Positions 11,541-20,297 of a stretch of 20,700 nt of DNA are shown here, in pieces; the first letter of the stretch is position 1; each line of letters starts with the position of its first letter. The notes beneath the pieces are model-generated. The model searched no databases and was not told where the DNA came from. It saw nothing but the letters and a program-made list of their open reading frames with translations. The stretch comes from Pleurostoma richardsiae. Lineage: Eukaryota > Ascomycota > Sordariomycetes > Calosphaeriales > Pleurostomataceae. The translations under genes and the position numbers were made by a program. The stretch is taken from assembly GCA_030052745.1 (NCBI GenBank), contig JANBVO010000109.1:1-20700 (forward strand). The letters run 5' to 3'.

Positions 11541-12050
11541 TTTAAACGCCTATATAAAATCAAATAAAATAGATATAAAAACCCGAATTTCAGTATATAG
11601 TATTATATAGTATTATATAGTAATTATAATTATATTTTATTTTCTATATTAAAATTGCTACAATAAATTGAGGCTTATTGCTTGAGTTAGCACGCAGGCA
11701 GTCAAGACTGTCTGCGTGGGAGTCTGCATAGACTAAGGCATGACGTTCAAGTCAGGATATCAGGTAATATGGTGGTAAGGGCTTAATTCTCTATCTAAGA
11801 TATCTGTCTGCCAGGCCTGCCTTATATAGGGCCAGGCCTGGCGCCTCACGTGCTAGACAGGTCCAGGTGCTCCTCAGGGGAGCACCCAGAGTACTGTAAC
11901 AAAAATACTTTCTTTTAAATTTTACTTATTTGACTATATTACTTAACTTATATATATATATCTTTATAACTCTTATTTATCATTTTACTTTAATATTTTC
12001 TCTTCTTTCTACTCCTAGTATGGTTATCTGAAGTGTAGTATACTTTATTT
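11540..12050. repeat. AT-rich, probably RIP-decayed block
   Basis: About 11550-11690 and 11900-12050 are almost pure A+T, with tandem TATATAGTAT units near 11593-11622 and a TA run near 11950. They flank a less AT-rich island (11683-11901) and repeat copy B. Such blocks in ascomycetes usually mark mutated transposons; no coding sequence is left to name one. Confidence 0.6.
11683..11901. mobile_element. Possible solo LTR or short non-autonomous element
   Basis: A 219-bp island bounded by TG and CA (TGAGTTAGCACGC ... GTACTGTAACA) inside AT-rich DNA. It holds two strong hairpins: 11691-11703 pairs with 11706-11718 (CACGCAGGCAGTC against GACTGTCTGCGTG, one G.T mismatch) and 11866-11873 pairs with 11879-11886 (GGTGCTCC against GGAGCACC). 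Two GCCAGGCCTG units lie between. I see no clean target-site duplication and no second copy in the window, so the boundaries are a guess. Confidence 0.3.
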
Positions 12051-12189
12051 TCCAGCCTTATAAACTAGAAGGATAGACTTTATTTCTCAGGCCTCATAAA
12101 ATGGAGTGTAGACTGTAATTCCTGATTGGTTAATAGACAGAACTGAGATCTGCTAAGCGCCCCTATAATGCTTAAGTAGCCGTCGTGAA
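12046..12189 (+). repeat. Dispersed 144-bp promoter-like repeat, copy B (AT-shifted)
   Basis: Homologue of 4388-4531 in the same orientation, carrying T and A at most positions where copy A has C and G; this direction of change is expected of RIP. A short piece of the DNA downstream of copy A also recurs: CCGCTGTTTAGAC (about 4555-4567) matches CCGCTATTTAGAC at about 12306-12318, but is about 90 bp further from the repeat here. Copy B therefore looks like the same 5' region with extra DNA inserted between repeat and start site, 0.2-0.7 kb upstream of the large GC-rich gene. Confidence 0.7.
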
Positions 12190-12413
12190 TGTCACAGGCT
12201 ATAGCCTAAGAAGGCCTCAGGACGCCTTCGGCCTTAAGGGAGGAAGCAAAGGCCTAGTTTGAAGCTAGCAGCAGCTAAGTTACGCGCGGACCTGGTAGCA
12301 CGATCAAACCCGCTATTTAGACTTTGTATGAAGGAGGGGTCGCAACCTTGTAGACGTCATGACACTTTCCCTTAGATGCTTGTCCATAAAGGAGGCCTCC
12401 GTACGAAGACGAG

Positions 12414-12820
12414 ATGGATTCCTTTTCTCTTTTCTCTTTATCGAGTCCTTTTGATCATAGGGTAGATACAGCTAGGCAGTCTGTTGAATACAACCACCGC
12501 ATTTGGCTTTGGACCCTTACAGTTTCGACTTCGCGAAATATATTTATCTACTACAGGCAAATAGTCCTAGTCTATCGATATAACAAAAACCGCCAAACAA
12601 CCAACAACGAATTCTAGGTAGCCAGGTTCCTACCGAGAACGGTCAGTCGGTTACTATATCTGTACCTAGTCTACGTCAGGCCCTTTTCGTACATATTACG
12701 GCGATCCTACTTTAGATCAGGTCAAGCCGACGGCTCGGTACTGTTCACTACTACGTAGCGTCCATCAGAGCCATAACGCCCAGCAGTCTTCGAACCAAGA
12801 CGATGTGAATCCTGGCGGGA
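12414..12820 (+). other. Candidate 5' exon(s) of the large GC-rich gene
   Basis: The frame upstream of 12820 reads VHQSHNAQQSSNQDDVNPGG and joins the long downstream exon through a phase-matched intron at 12821-12892 (GTGAGT donor, CTGCACAG acceptor, 72 nt). That frame is closed by a TAG at 12667 and has no ATG, so another exon is needed. The ATG at 12414 (MDSFSLFSLSSPFDH) is a candidate, linked by a GTAGAT donor at 12462 to an acceptor at 12669 or 12768. The 12821 junction is fairly convincing; the first exon is a guess. Confidence 0.4.
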
Positions 12821-12892
12821 GTGAGTTTATATTGATATGCTGACAGTCGAGGAAACTCATCATTTTGTTGACCATCCCGGGCGTCTGCACAG

Positions 12893-15800
12893 GTGATCTT
12901 GATTTTCTTCCGGACGTGACAAATCCGACGAGCAGACGAGGCGGCCTCGACGAGACCGAACCCGACGCCGACGTGTTAGGCATCCTACCCACCACGCAGC
13001 ACTCGGGCTTCGACAGCACGTCAGACCGGCCTTCCGCCGAGCCAGGATCGCCACAGCCGGCGAGCGTGATACAGGGTCTCGACGAGGCGTTCTCCGAAAC
13101 GGCCGACGTGGGAGCGGAGGAATGGGACGATGTCGACATGTCACGCTCGGCCCTCGAGTCTCGGGCACACGACAGCTCCGAGCCCGGGGCTCCGTCTTAT
13201 ACCCTCGACATGTCCAGGTCTCCCTCGACCGACGGCGACGACACGGAGCAAGACCGAGAAGGCCCGCAGCAGCTCGTGCAGAGACCCACCCGCGAGCAGG
13301 TCCGCGATTGGGTCGAAGAGGACGGCTTGACGGCCGAAGAGAAACTCGCGAGGCGCTTGGTCTATCTCCTCATAGCAGGACTCGTCTCCTGTCCGGCCGA
13401 GACACACGAACAACGGGATGATGTTCACCACAGCACCTGCCGTCGACACCTGGGGCTGAAGGACACGTGGGCGGCACGGTCGGCCACCGACAGCAGCCGC
13501 TCGTTTGCGGAAAAGGAGGAGTATTCCGGGATGTTCGGGCTCTCTGCTCGTCAGCGCCCGCTGCCTTCCCAGGCCATGGGGCTGGAGCGCGGCCAGCTGC
13601 CCTCCGCCAGCCGCCTCGACGCAGCGTTCACCGGCTGGCGGGACCAGGAGAGGTGGAAGGACGCGGAGATCTGTCTCCACAAGGAAGACCTGCCCGGATG
13701 CAAGATAGCACCTGCCGCCCATGATGTCGACAGCTTCCTGCACGTCACGCGAGACCCTTCGGACTTCAAGGGGCCGCTGCACATCTGCCTGTCGCCACAG
13801 CCCAGCCGCCTGCTGTCCAAGTCGATCCACATCAAAGTGCCCGTCTCGGTCCAGGGGAAGAGAAAGGCCGTTCCGATCCACAAAATACCACATCTCGTCC
13901 TCGCGCACGAGAAGTTCACCGCCGTCTACATGTTCTTTCCCCGCCTCTACACGGGGGAGAAGAAGGCCACCGTGCATCTTCGAGACGAGCAGCACGCTCT
14001 CTTTTTCGAACGCGTCATCAGGCCAAGCTTTGAGAGGATCGGCATGCACTTCGAGCATCACCTGCCGGACAACTACAACTCCGTGAGGTCCGCCTCGCAG
14101 ATCGCCATAGAGGCCACCGGATCGGCCACCGCCAGGGGCGCCAGCATCGAGGTGGCGTACAACAAAGAGAACCTGGCCGAGCTGTGGGCAGTCATGCGCG
14201 AAGTCCTCGGGGATGAAGACCGGAACCGAGCTGTCGACGAGCTTGACGACACGGGCCGGCTTTGGCAGTTCGGCGAGCCGATATTCCTCCTGAACCGCAA
14301 AGACACCAAGCTGCTGCACAAGTCCAGGAGCACGCTCACGTCCGCCATCGACGGCTTCTGGGAGCATAACGCAGGAGCAATCGACCCGTATGTCGGCGAA
14401 TCGGGCTCGAACTCGGATTCGGACCCGGACTCGGACTACAGAGACAGGGAGGACGACAGCCAGGGCGGCCCCGAGGAGGGTGACGGCCGAACACAGCTGC
14501 TGGATGTCGCATCAGAGTTCATGCCGGTAAGGCATGGTCATACGGTCCTGGCCAGACGGTGCTGCCAGCACAACTCGATGCTTTTTCTCTACGGCGACGT
14601 GGAGAAGGCCCTGTTCGGCCACGAGGACCTCCTGCCGGATGACGAACCGCGGATGGCCGATCCGAGCGCCGCGGGCAGGTGGAAAGCGCCACGGATTCCC
14701 CGTTCCGTCACGACGGAGTACCCCATCCACCTGTTGCGGGACAGCGTCTCGGTCACCTGCGAGCCCACGAAGACGAGCGCCAACTTCAAGTCCGGCCTCT
14801 ACTACGCCCAGTCGTACTCCATACTGAAGACCATCTTCACCAAGGCCGGCGTCTGGGCGTTCTCGAACGACGAGATCCTCAACCTGGGCCACGGCGCGGA
14901 CGTGTGGAACGCGCTCGCGAGGGCGGCCCGGGTCAAGCAGGACCGGGCCGGCGGCGACCGGTCCCTGCTCAAGTCGTGCGAGCGGATGGCGGCGGCGTTC
15001 CGGGACCTCGGCCGCGGCTACGGCTGCAGGCTCGAGTTCCGGATCAAGCAGGGCCTCGCGCGGCGGCTGGGGGGTGCCGAGTCGTCGTGGTGGGCGCTCG
15101 TGAGGCGAGTCAACGGACTCCAAAACAGACGCACCCGCGACACGAGACCACTCGCCGTGCATCCGGACCGGCGGGCCTTCTTCGTCGTCGAGGCCAGGGA
15201 ATTCAACCTCTTCCTACGGATGAACATCGACAAGCACCTACGGCTTATGGATTATATCCGGTCCTACCACTCACGAGACGACTGGAGCCCCCAGGCGGCC
15301 GCGTCGCTGTATGCGGTTGTTGCTGTTGCGCTGCAGGAGTTCACGATGCGGCACGACGCCGCCCTGTCGCGCGTCCTGGAGTCGCCGCTAGTGCCGGCAC
15401 AGGATCGTAAGGCGGGACTCGGCATGCTGTCGATCATGGAAGCGAGGGGGTTCGCGTTCTTCCCCCAGGACGTGGTCGACTGGCAGTGGCTTAAGCTGCA
15501 GGACTGGGCCACGGACCTGATTCGGGTGCCGAACCTGACGCTCAGGGCGCACTGGCGCGAGTTCGAGAGCCTGAAGGAGTCGAAACACCTCTACGACCAG
15601 GTGCTTGCCATGGCACTCGGCCCGGGCATCCAGACGCAGGAGCAGGCGGACGCCGCGCTCGGCATCCTGGCCCAGCTCCTGATCCTGGAGTATAAAAAGG
15701 CGGCCTTCCTCGCGCTCTTCCGCCGGCCCGCCGAGGACGCCAGTTCCCTCACGTTCACTCTGTCGAGGCTGGAGGACGAGGTCAGCAGGCACCAGGGGCG

Positions 15801-16281
15801 CAGGCTGACGCCGGCGACGGGCAACCGAAGAGACTTCAAGCACGTGTCCACCTACTTCGACTGGGCGTGGACGGAGAGCGTCAAGTTCGGGGACCGCAAG
15901 CACCTGGAGAGCACGTCGTTCCGCCGGATGGCCAGGATGTCGAGGGACGCGCTGGACAAGATGCGGCAGAACGCACACGTCTCCGCGGACCGGCTGATGG
16001 TCATCCTGTATTACCGTTTCAGCCAGCAGATCATCTGCTTCCCCAGCCCAGACAAGCACAACGGCTGTCTCTCGGTGACAGACACGCGGCGGGCACGCCT
16101 CATGATCTGTACGGACGTCAAGGTGAGGGATACGGACGTGCCCCGCAGTGCGACACTGAGCGATACGGTGGCGGCGGTGGTGTCGTGGCAGGAAGCAACA
16201 GCCCGTCCAGTTGCGAGTCCGTACTCGCCATTCGTGCTCGGGTCTGTTGATCAAATCCGCCGGCTGCTGCAGGTTGAATAA
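12893..16281 (+). CDS. Large uncharacterised protein, last exon (about 1,129 codons)
   Basis: An uninterrupted GC-rich frame runs to a TAA at 16279-16281. I do not recognise the family. The first 130 or so residues are acidic and Ser/Pro-rich (probably disordered). A central region (about 13770-14380) alternates charged and hydrophobic segments, such as KAVPIHKIPHLVLAHEKF and YMFFPRLYTGEKKATVHL, and looks globular. A Ser/Asp-rich linker lies at about 14397-14490 (SNSDSDPDSDY), and a second globular part of about 560 residues follows, ending with helical segments and SQQIICFPSPDKHN. No signal peptide, membrane segment, helicase motif, nuclease triad or zinc cluster is visible. The true start is unresolved: upstream exons are likely (intron 12821-12892), and the first in-frame ATG is at 13138. 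It stands alone in its GC-rich codon use compared with the Clr5-ankyrin gene. It is followed on the same strand by the double zinc-module gene. That it is expressed and functional is inferred from the length of the open frame. Confidence 0.8.
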
Positions 16282-16326
16282 GAGCGGGGAAGCAACCCTG
16301 CCTCTAGTTTTTGCAATATTTGTTGT

Positions 16327-16402
16327 AAAAAAAAAAATAAAAAATAAAAAATAAAAAATAAAAAATAAAAAAAAAAAAATAAAAAATAAAAAAAAAAAAA
16401 AA
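16327..16402 (+). repeat. A-rich tract, (A5-6T)n, just after the large gene
   Basis: A 76-nt run of A interrupted by single T residues, mostly at 7-base spacing, starting 46 nt after the stop codon at 16281. It may be a simple microsatellite in the 3' untranslated region. A poly(A)-type tail of a retroposed sequence would look similar, but no target-site duplication is evident. Confidence 0.9.
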
Positions 16403-17019
16403 CTTTCATATGGCTGTGTTGGAGGATGGAAGTTTGTAGATTTCACAGTTTAGACGACGGTTATTGATATAAACAGCAGTGTTTCGCTTTCGATTGATAC
16501 CAACCCTACTCCTTTAAAGTAGCAACAGTATGTCAGGGCAATAGTGGGCACGGAGGACGAGGAGAGTACAATCCGAAAGGATGGCATCCTGACCTAGATC
16601 TACCCTTCGTGTATCAAGTCAGAAGCGCGGAACGTCATAAACTGTACTCTAAGGCTTGGTAGTAGCAGCATCAGGAACCAGGTAAGGCCTGGAAAGCTAT
16701 GATAAATAATCATCAACTCGACATAGCAAGTTTTACATTATTGAGGTTCGAGAGGATTAACACCCCAATCACCACACTTCCCACGAGATGTTGCGTAATA
16801 ATAATAAGTGTTGGGATAATGCACGCGCAGTGACGTCCCTACCACCGCTCTTCGTCCGGTTTACCTTGCAACTGGTCCGTGCCCGGCCGACCCGACCGTT
16901 TAATTGAAACGACGCGTTTGAAACCAGTCATCTACTACCGACGCGATCCCAACCTTCCGCCCTGGACAACCAATCACCTACCTGCAACAACTATACTTTA
17001 TCGCCACATCAGGGGCTAC
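16403..17019. other. Intergenic region between the two large genes
   Basis: No RNA gene or repeat recognised. It should hold the 3' end of the large gene and the promoter of the zinc-module gene. The frame of the latter stays open upstream to about 16879 without an ATG before 17020. Confidence 0.4.
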
Positions 17020-18942
17020 ATGGTCGTGATGTCGAAAAGGGCGCCTGAAGCTCATACCGGGAACGGTGCGAAACGGCCACGACAGGCCGGGGGGTACGAG
17101 TCACCTACGTCCTCTCCATCTCCTGATGCCGGTGGCCAGACCGGGCATAAGGACCCGTGGGCCACACGGTTGCGAGAGAGCGCGCGGCCCAGCCCCCACG
17201 CCCGGGCGGCCAGCGTACGCAAGTTGCTACGAGGGGGGCTACAAGGCCTGCTCGTCGAGCGATCGCTAGCCAAGCCTATATGGCAGTGGTCGCAGGACGA
17301 CCTGTACGGTTGGTACGAGAAGGTCAAATGGCAATATCCCCGCGTCACCGGGTGGCGTGACATCCAGGATGAGGACACCTTCAACGAGGGCCAAGTCGAG
17401 GCGCAGCTGCTGCTGTGGTCGATCCGGTGCTCCGCTTGTCTCGCCTACCGCAAGGAGGACTGCGACACGCACACGCTCACCGAGTGCCGCACGGCGGAGG
17501 GGCTACGGGCCCGCAGCATCAGGGACCGACTCCGGCTCGTGGCCGCCGAGGTCCACCGGGACGGGATCGCGGGGTACGGAGCGGTGCCGTGGTGCGACGG
17601 CTGCCACCTGCCCCGGTCGCGCTGCCCGGCCTGGACCAAGTGGGACCGAGACGGGCTTACGGAAGACGGGGAGCAGAAGGGCGACGACCGGCAGTGGTCG
17701 CTGCGCGACCGGCGGCAGTGCCGGTTCCCGGACGTGGTTGTGGACGCGGTGGCGGCGATGGGGGCCTTCCAGGGCCCGAACGCGACCGCGGGGTGGCGCC
17801 GGGTCACGGACTGGCGCGACGGCAGCCGCATCCGGTTCAACGAGCACTGGGACGTGCACGGCTGGCTCTTCTCACCAATGACGTGGGACGGGCGCGAGGT
17901 GCCGGTGGTCCTCCGCGTGTTCTACCAGCTGGGGGTGGGGATGGAAGACGCGTGGATCAGGGCGGACGTGGAGCGGCGGCGGGCCGAGCTGGGCGCTCTG
18001 AGTGCCGAGGACCGAGACAGGGAGCTGGCGCGACGTCAGCAAGGATCACGGCCCGGGCAGGACAGCAGCACACGGGGCAGGGTGACGACCGCGACCGCGA
18101 CCGCGACCGCGACGCTCGCCAAGGAGACGACAGTGCCGAACCGGGCGGAGACAAGCCCCGGCCCTGGGCCGCCAGCGGCAGACCGACAGCAGCAACTAAG
18201 GGATATCCTGACCGACGTGCTAGACGAGGCGGAGTACAAGTCGGAGCAGGCCGCTGGGTTCTGGGGCGGCATGGCATTCTTGACAGCACTCCAAGAGGCG
18301 GTCTTGCAGTGGAGCCGCAGCGGGATACGGTGCCAACTCTGCCGGATCCACGGGTGGAGCGAGGGGTGTTACCTCCACGACGTGACGGCATGTGAGGCGC
18401 ACCCGGCAGCCTCGAAAAGGGTGAAGGAGACGCTGGAGAGCTGGAGCGGGCTCTGCGGAGGGCAGGACGGCGAGGGAAAGCTGTGCAGGTGGTGCCAGTT
18501 CCCGCTGGCGGCATGCCGGCCTGGGAGGTACCGATACGGCTGGGAGAGCAAGGAGCTGGCGCGAGACGAGGAAGACTATAGAGGGGGCGAGGAAAGAAGG
18601 AGGTCACTACAGCTATGGGCTAGCGAGACGGGCGAGACGGAAGGACGGAGGTGTTACGGGATCGAGGTCATAAAGCGGACGACGGCAGCACTCCTGACGG
18701 TGGAAGGTGGGCTGTTGGGCAGGGTCGTACTCGAGCGAGAAGCGCGGCCAGGGAGACGACGGGCGGCGGGCGCCGTGATGGACACGGAAGGGCGGCCTAC
18801 GCGCGGGAGCATGGAGGAGCAGGTGCGAGTAGGGTTCACCAAGGCGCCACTGCTGGCGGTGGTCTTCCTCGGGCTGGCGAACGGGCTGGACGGCCTGTGG
18901 GCGGCGGGTTGGGAGAGAAACCTGTCGCTCCCGCCACTTTGA
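17020..18942 (+). CDS. Double zinc-module (Cys/His) protein, 640 aa
   Basis: A single-exon frame; the first ATG is at 17020, with an alternative at 17029 that begins MSKRAPEAHTGNGAKRPRQ. The N-terminus is basic and disordered with a possible nuclear signal. Two copies of a Cys/His module follow with identical internal spacing, C-x2-C-x7-C-x2-H-x4-C, a spacer, then C-x2-C-x6-C. Module 1 ligands are C137, C140, C148, H151, C156, C192, C195 and C202; module 2 ligands are C438, C441, C449, H452, C457, C489, C492 and C499. The spacers are 35 and 31 residues, and a Pro sits three residues after the second Cys of each C-x2-C-x6-C. Between the modules lie a helical, charged region and a low-complexity linker coded by a CGCGAC repeat (about 18088-18112, TATATATAT). 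From memory, a similar arrangement ends subtelomeric RecQ-like helicases of fungi, but no helicase motif is present here. Nucleic-acid binding is the likeliest role, unproven. High GC, like the preceding gene. Confidence 0.8.
   Translation: MVVMSKRAPEAHTGNGAKRPRQAGGYESPTSSPSPDAGGQTGHKDPWATRLRESARPSPHARAASVRKLLRGGLQGLLVERSLAKPIWQWSQDDLYGWYEKVKWQYPRVTGWRDIQDEDTFNEGQVEAQLLLWSIRCSACLAYRKEDCDTHTLTECRTAEGLRARSIRDRLRLVAAEVHRDGIAGYGAVPWCDGCHLPRSRCPAWTKWDRDGLTEDGEQKGDDRQWSLRDRRQCRFPDVVVDAVAAMGAFQGPNATAGWRRVTDWRDGSRIRFNEHWDVHGWLFSPMTWDGREVPVVLRVFYQLGVGMEDAWIRADVERRRAELGALSAEDRDRELARRQQGSRPGQDSSTRGRVTTATATATATLAKETTVPNRAETSPGPGPPAADRQQQLRDILTDVLDEAEYKSEQAAGFWGGMAFLTALQEAVLQWSRSGIRCQLCRIHGWSEGCYLHDVTACEAHPAASKRVKETLESWSGLCGGQDGEGKLCRWCQFPLAACRPGRYRYGWESKELARDEEDYRGGEERRRSLQLWASETGETEGRRCYGIEVIKRTTAALLTVEGGLLGRVVLEREARPGRRRAAGAVMDTEGRPTRGSMEEQVRVGFTKAPLLAVVFLGLANGLDGLWAAGWERNLSLPPL
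18085..18115 (+). repeat. CGCGAC hexamer tandem repeat
   Basis: About four to five copies of a GCGACC/CGCGAC unit inside the zinc-module gene. It is in frame and codes for alternating Thr-Ala in the linker between the two modules. Likely length-polymorphic. Confidence 0.85.
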
Positions 18943-19405
18943 CATACACTGTGACGAAGCTACTTGTGCTATAATGCCTATTTAGATCCGGGCTCTCTAT
19001 ACCAAGCAGTAGACTTTACGCACTGGGGAAACGATATGGTTCGACGAACACTTTGGCCAGGCGTCTGGAACCAACCAGACGTGCACGTATATTGTAACTA
19101 AGGCAAACTGCAATTGTATGGCGGCGTTAATGTTGGTCGACTTTAGGTGGGATGGCACGGTTGACTCACGGCAAAGCGGCGATCAAACCGCCAGCCAATC
19201 ACATGGTGAATAGGCGTACATATTCCAGGCCAAACGGGCTGGTGTGATTGGAGTAGCCACATTTCGTGTAAGTCCTGCTCAGACTCGGATTTAAAGAAGG
19301 CTGCTCTTACTGCTGCACCGTTGTCCATGTTCCAAGCTTCATCGACCATCGTACAACCTGGCAGCCGGCAAGTCGACCGCGACCGGTCCCGGAAGACTTG
19401 TTACG
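18943..19405. other. Intergenic region upstream of the collagen-like gene
   Basis: Nothing recognised except expected 3' and 5' untranslated and promoter sequence. A minus-strand open stretch of 68 codons (19349-19143) has no family resemblance and is probably chance. Confidence 0.4.
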
Positions 19406-20297
19406 ATGGCGCCGGTCCATCTTCCCACGCCTAGCGGCAGTGCGCCAACGGCATCGTGGACGTCCGCCGGGGCCTGGAACGGCCTCCGAGCTCGCGCGGA
19501 TCCTTCGTCCACTTCCACCTCCTCCGAACTCCTTCTCGGGGTCGCGGTATCTCTGTTCGTGCTCAACCTGGTCCTGGTCGTGCTCGCCTGCTGCTTTCGC
19601 AACTGCCTACGCGGGCCTCAGGGACAGCAAGGACCTGAAGGGCAGAAGGGTCCTCGGGGCCACCCTGGCCCCCCCGGGCCCCAGGGGGCCCAAGGGCTGC
19701 CTGGACCTTGGGGTCCTGACAGTCCCCGGCGGCCACCCGAGGATGGAGGAGACCGAGGTCCCCCGGGCGTCGATGGTCGTCGTGGCCGGGATGGCCGGGG
19801 TGGCCGGGACGGCCGAGATTTCGTTGCCATGCCGGAGATCATCGGGCCCACAACCGACCAGGAAAGGGCCGCGGCAGCAGCACTACAGGCTGCAAGTCCG
19901 CAGGAGCATTCGCAGGAGCCTACGCAGCCGGCGCCCGCGTTGTACCGCCCGATCCTCCCGAGAATATCAACCCACCGTAAGACGTCGTTCACGATTCTTA
20001 TAACGAAATGACGGGAACTCGTACTGACCGTCTATGTCAAACAGGAGACCGGACAGAGGAGGCCGATGGCAAAATCCCCTGCCCTGGCTGCAGGCTTAGG
20101 TTTGAAACCGAGAAATCGTTCAGGTTTGTCATGGATGCAGTTTCGAATTGGGACTAGACTAATGAACGAGGCCGATTAGGGATCACAAAGAGAAGTGCGT
20201 GTGTAAGCAGGAAGGATGCGATAGGCACTTCGATAGTAAAGGAGACTATCCACTAGTTGTAAAAGATATCTTCAAGACAGGATTTAAATTTTGGTGA
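19406..20297 (+). CDS. Membrane protein with collagen-like stretch and C2HC finger, 3 exons, 255 aa
   Basis: Exons 19406-19976, 20045-20123 and 20180-20297; introns of 68 and 56 nt have GT..AG ends, branch-like CTGAC and CTAAT, and matching phase (768 nt, TGA stop). Without splicing, the frame would end at 20011 and lose the finger. Residues 1-40 are Ser/Thr/Ala-rich with no clear signal peptide. Residues 41-63 are one strongly hydrophobic segment (LLLGVAVSLFVLNLVLVVL) followed by CCFRNC, a stop-transfer or signal-anchor type. Gly-X-Y triplets run from G70 to G103 without a break, then, after a 14-residue interruption, from G118 to G136. A C-x2-C-x12-H-x4-C finger follows (C203, C206, H219, C223); a second, C225-x4-C230, resembles a C2H2 start but lacks both histidines. 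Topology cannot be told: either collagen part and finger are both outside or both in the cytoplasm. The finger argues for the inside. Function unknown. Confidence 0.7.

Noticed and set aside
13141-14367. 408-codon open frame on the minus strand
   Set aside because: Lies wholly antisense to the large plus-strand gene. GC-rich third positions commonly leave long antisense frames; its composition is Arg/Gly/Val-rich without recognisable motifs.
15388-16446. 352-codon minus-strand open frame
   Set aside because: Its N-terminus is a Phe/Leu/Ile run translated from the A-rich tract and the rest is antisense to the large gene. A chance frame.
16879-17019. Upstream extension of the zinc-module protein by 47 residues
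   Set aside because: It would need a GTG start, not expected for a fungal nuclear gene; the first ATG at 17020 is preferred.
17415-18395. 326-codon alternative plus frame in the zinc-module gene
   Set aside because: Off-frame shadow, Gly/Arg/Ala-rich. The main frame has the two matching Cys/His modules.
19398-20003. 201-codon overlapping plus frame
   Set aside because: Overlaps the collagen-like frame in another phase and lacks its membrane segment, triplets and splice continuity.
12414-20297. Starship-type element or RecQ helicase
   Set aside because: No tyrosine-recombinase (DUF3435-like) captain and no Walker A or DEAH-type helicase motif could be read in the open frames of this window.
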